64,000 nucleotides of DNA, from positions 124,001 through 188,000 of the forward strand of contig NZNS01000005.1 of the NCBI GenBank assembly GCA_002694985.1. Direction: 5' to 3'. The position numbers and the translations under genes were made by a program. The stretch is from Parvibaculum sp. (GTDB lineage: Bacteria > Pseudomonadota > Alphaproteobacteria > Parvibaculales > Parvibaculaceae). The first letter of the stretch is position 1; every line of letters begins with the position of its first letter. Shown here piece by piece: positions 62,586 through 64,000 of this stretch. The notes under the pieces are model-generated. The model searched no databases. It was not told the origin of the DNA and saw nothing but the letters and a program-made list of their open reading frames with translations.

Positions 62586-62613
62586 GTCATTGCGAGCAAA
62601 GCGAAGCAATCCA
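62586..62613. repeat. REP-like palindromic unit
   Basis: GTCATTGCGAGCAAAGCGAAGCAATCCA has the same GTCA...TCCA frame with an imperfect stem TTGCGAGC/GCGAAGCAA. It belongs to the widespread TCATTGCGAGC...AAGCAATCC intergenic repeats of alphaproteobacteria. Confidence 0.7.
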
Positions 62614-62688
62614 GAGCCGCGGGCACGGGCTCGGTCATCTGGACCACCCTCCCCCTGTGGAGTGAGACGCGGTTCGCGCAAGCGAGCG

Positions 62689-62711
62689 AAAAGGTCCGGT
62701 GGACCTTTTTT
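62689..62711. terminator. Bidirectional terminator between metY and ctaA
   Basis: AAAAGGTCC-GGT-GGACCTTTT is a perfect 9-bp stem with a 3-nt loop, running into six T on the plus strand and four on the minus strand. It sits between the convergent metY and ctaA. Confidence 0.85.
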
Positions 62712-62733
62712 AGCCTCGAACGCCCTGAGCCCC

Positions 62734-63768
62734 CTACTTCGCCAGCCTGTGCGCGTGCCAGACCGCAATCCCGAACACGATCATCGCCCCGCCCTGATGC
62801 GCCGCGCCAAGCGGGATCGGCACCACCCAGAGTAACGTCCATATACCGAGGGCGGCCTGCGCAACAACCGCTGCAAAGAGCAGGTTCGCCGTCACCGCCG
62901 CTTCCGTCTTGCGCGCGCGCCAGGCATGCCACGCCGTCAGCGCGAGCAGCAGATAGGCCATCACCCGGTGCTGGAACTGCACGGTCAGATGGCTCTCGAA
63001 GAAATTGTGCCAGACGGGTTTCATCGCAAGGAGCCCGTCGGGAACCAGCGCACCCGCCATCAGCGGCCAGGTATTGTAGATAAGCCCGGCCCTGATCCCC
63101 GCCACGAAGGCGCCGAGGATCGTCTGCACAAAGACAAGCACGAGAAGCGCCAGCGCCGCTTTCGACAACCCGCTCAGGAACCGAGAGCCCCGTCCATGCA
63201 GCATGTCGAGCGCCGTCCAGATCAGCGCGCCATAGATCAGCGTCGCAAGGCCGAGATGTGCGGCAAGCCGGTACTGGCTTACCTCCGTCCGGTCCACGAG
63301 CCCGCTCTTCACCATCCACCAGCCGAGCACGCCCTGCATGCCGCCCAGCACGAAAAGGAAGACCAGCCGCGGCACCATCGCGCGCTCGATGCGGCCCGCC
63401 AGCGCGAACCAGAGAAACGGCACGAGAAAGGCGAAGCCGATCAGCCGTCCGAGTAACCGATGGCTCCACTCCCACCAGTAGATCGTCTTGAACTCGTCGA
63501 GCGACATGCCCTTGTTGACGAGCTGGTATTGCGGGATCTGGCGATAGAGCTCGAACTCTTCCTGCCAGTGTTGCTCGCTCATGGGCGGCAGCGCACCTGT
63601 CACGGGCTTCCATTCGGTAATCGACAGCCCGCTCTCGGTGAGCCGTGTCAGGCCGCCCACCACCACCATGATGAAGACGAGCGCGGCAACGCCGAAGAGC
63701 CACCACGCTATGGCGCGGCGGTTCGCATCGGCCCTCTCGACCGCGTTGATCTGTGGAAGAACGCTCAT
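62734..63768 (-). CDS. ctaA: Heme A synthase (COX15/CtaA, alphaproteobacterial type)
   Basis: 344 residues with eight transmembrane helices. VVVGGLTRLTESGLSITEWKPVTGALPP is the conserved first loop with the heme-region residues, YWWEWSHRLLGRLIG and HFFESHLTVQFQHRVMAYLLL-type histidines follow, and GAFVAGIRAGLIYNTWPLM is a family signature. It oxidises the C8 methyl of heme O to make heme A for aa3 cytochrome oxidase. It ends against a bidirectional terminator. Confidence 0.95.
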   Translation of the reverse strand: MSVLPQINAVERADANRRAIAWWLFGVAALVFIMVVVGGLTRLTESGLSITEWKPVTGALPPMSEQHWQEEFELYRQIPQYQLVNKGMSLDEFKTIYWWEWSHRLLGRLIGFAFLVPFLWFALAGRIERAMVPRLVFLFVLGGMQGVLGWWMVKSGLVDRTEVSQYRLAAHLGLATLIYGALIWTALDMLHGRGSRFLSGLSKAALALLVLVFVQTILGAFVAGIRAGLIYNTWPLMAGALVPDGLLAMKPVWHNFFESHLTVQFQHRVMAYLLLALTAWHAWRARKTEAAVTANLLFAAVVAQAALGIWTLLWVVPIPLGAAHQGGAMIVFGIAVWHAHRLAK

Positions 63769-63952
63769 GGAAAACTCTTACCCCGCCCCATTGCCGAAAC
63801 CTAGTCGCACACCGCCGCGACAGGTCGCCGCGCATGCGCCCCATGCCTCATGACCCATGCGCCGCCTTCCCCGCTTTGCGCAATTCTCGCGGATGCCGTA
63901 TGGAAGGCAACCTCGAACCCAAAGCAACAACGAAGAGCCCGGAGACGGCCCC

Positions 63953-64000
63953 ATGCGCCTCGGTATCCGCACCCGCAAACTCATCGGCACGATCATCCTG
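63953..64000 (+). CDS. DUF2842-like protein, start only
   Basis: The last 16 codons read MRLGIRTRKLIGTIIL after a GGAG ribosome site. The RTRKLIGTxxL start is that of the small two-helix DUF2842 membrane proteins that often lie next to ctaA in alphaproteobacteria. The rest lies outside the window. Confidence 0.6.
   Translation, partial: MRLGIRTRKLIGTIIL

Noticed and set aside
62574..62768. Short frame ending near ctaA
   Set aside because: It is a translation of the intergenic repeat (typical GLLRFARNDGLG) and not a gene.

Overview
This is a GC-rich (roughly 62% by eye) chromosomal segment of an alphaproteobacterium. Several marks support this: an aapJQMP general amino-acid ABC transporter, an NDUFS4-type complex I accessory subunit, a COX15-type heme A synthase beside what looks like a DUF2842 gene, an N-terminally extended ribosomal protein S9, and a CoxG/S/L/M/D/E molybdo-hydroxylase cluster. 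The overall mix resembles Parvibaculum-like Hyphomicrobiales, but that placement is inference. No plasmid, phage or CRISPR backbone was seen. Four tRNA genes (Asn-GTT, Arg-TCT, Pro-TGG, Glu-TTC) are present.

Layout. 0-5 kb: a minus-strand cell-envelope cluster (two CelD/FemAB-like GNAT proteins around a Wzx-type flippase) divergent from a polysaccharide deacetylase. 5-10.5 kb: tRNA-Asn, an ArsR-type regulator with three palindromes in front of it, a cyclopropane fatty acid synthase, a NUDIX hydrolase, cysteine synthase, a sulfurtransferase and a GNAT. 10.5-14.7 kb: aapJQMP. 14.9-19 kb: metC, modABC and a free-standing biotinyl domain. 19-25 kb: an aldonolactone-oxidase-like FAD enzyme, a Sel1 protein, a ligD remnant, tRNAs, a complex I accessory subunit and a double cold-shock-domain protein.

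25.2-32.8 kb is a ten-gene, tightly overlapping Mrp-type cation/proton antiporter operon of unusual composition. It has E, F, G, a separate DUF4040/MbhE-like protein, B, C, three different NuoL/M/N-type channel subunits and a small unknown membrane protein. It is followed at once by coxG and a form II-type coxSLM set with its maturation genes coxDE, two XdhC/CoxI parts and a molybdopterin-binding/cytidylyltransferase fusion (32.9-42.1 kb). ModABC at 16-18.7 kb could supply molybdate to this enzyme.

42-64 kb is mostly housekeeping: CobB, GloA, RecJ, a dicarboxylate-type symporter, GlpX, homoserine dehydrogenase, an aminotransferase, PHA synthase, ArgC, S9/L13, enoyl-CoA hydratase, MetY and CtaA. 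It is interrupted by an AT-rich Abi_C/HEPN-like gene directly behind phaC, by remnants of an SDR and a DMT permease, and by a family of small palindromic intergenic repeats at 59.7-62.6 kb. The best second-look items are the Mrp-Cox neighbourhood with its unknown small protein, the perfect 17-bp palindrome between phaC and a divergent lipoprotein gene, the three palindromes before the ArsR gene, and the foreign-looking gene behind phaC.
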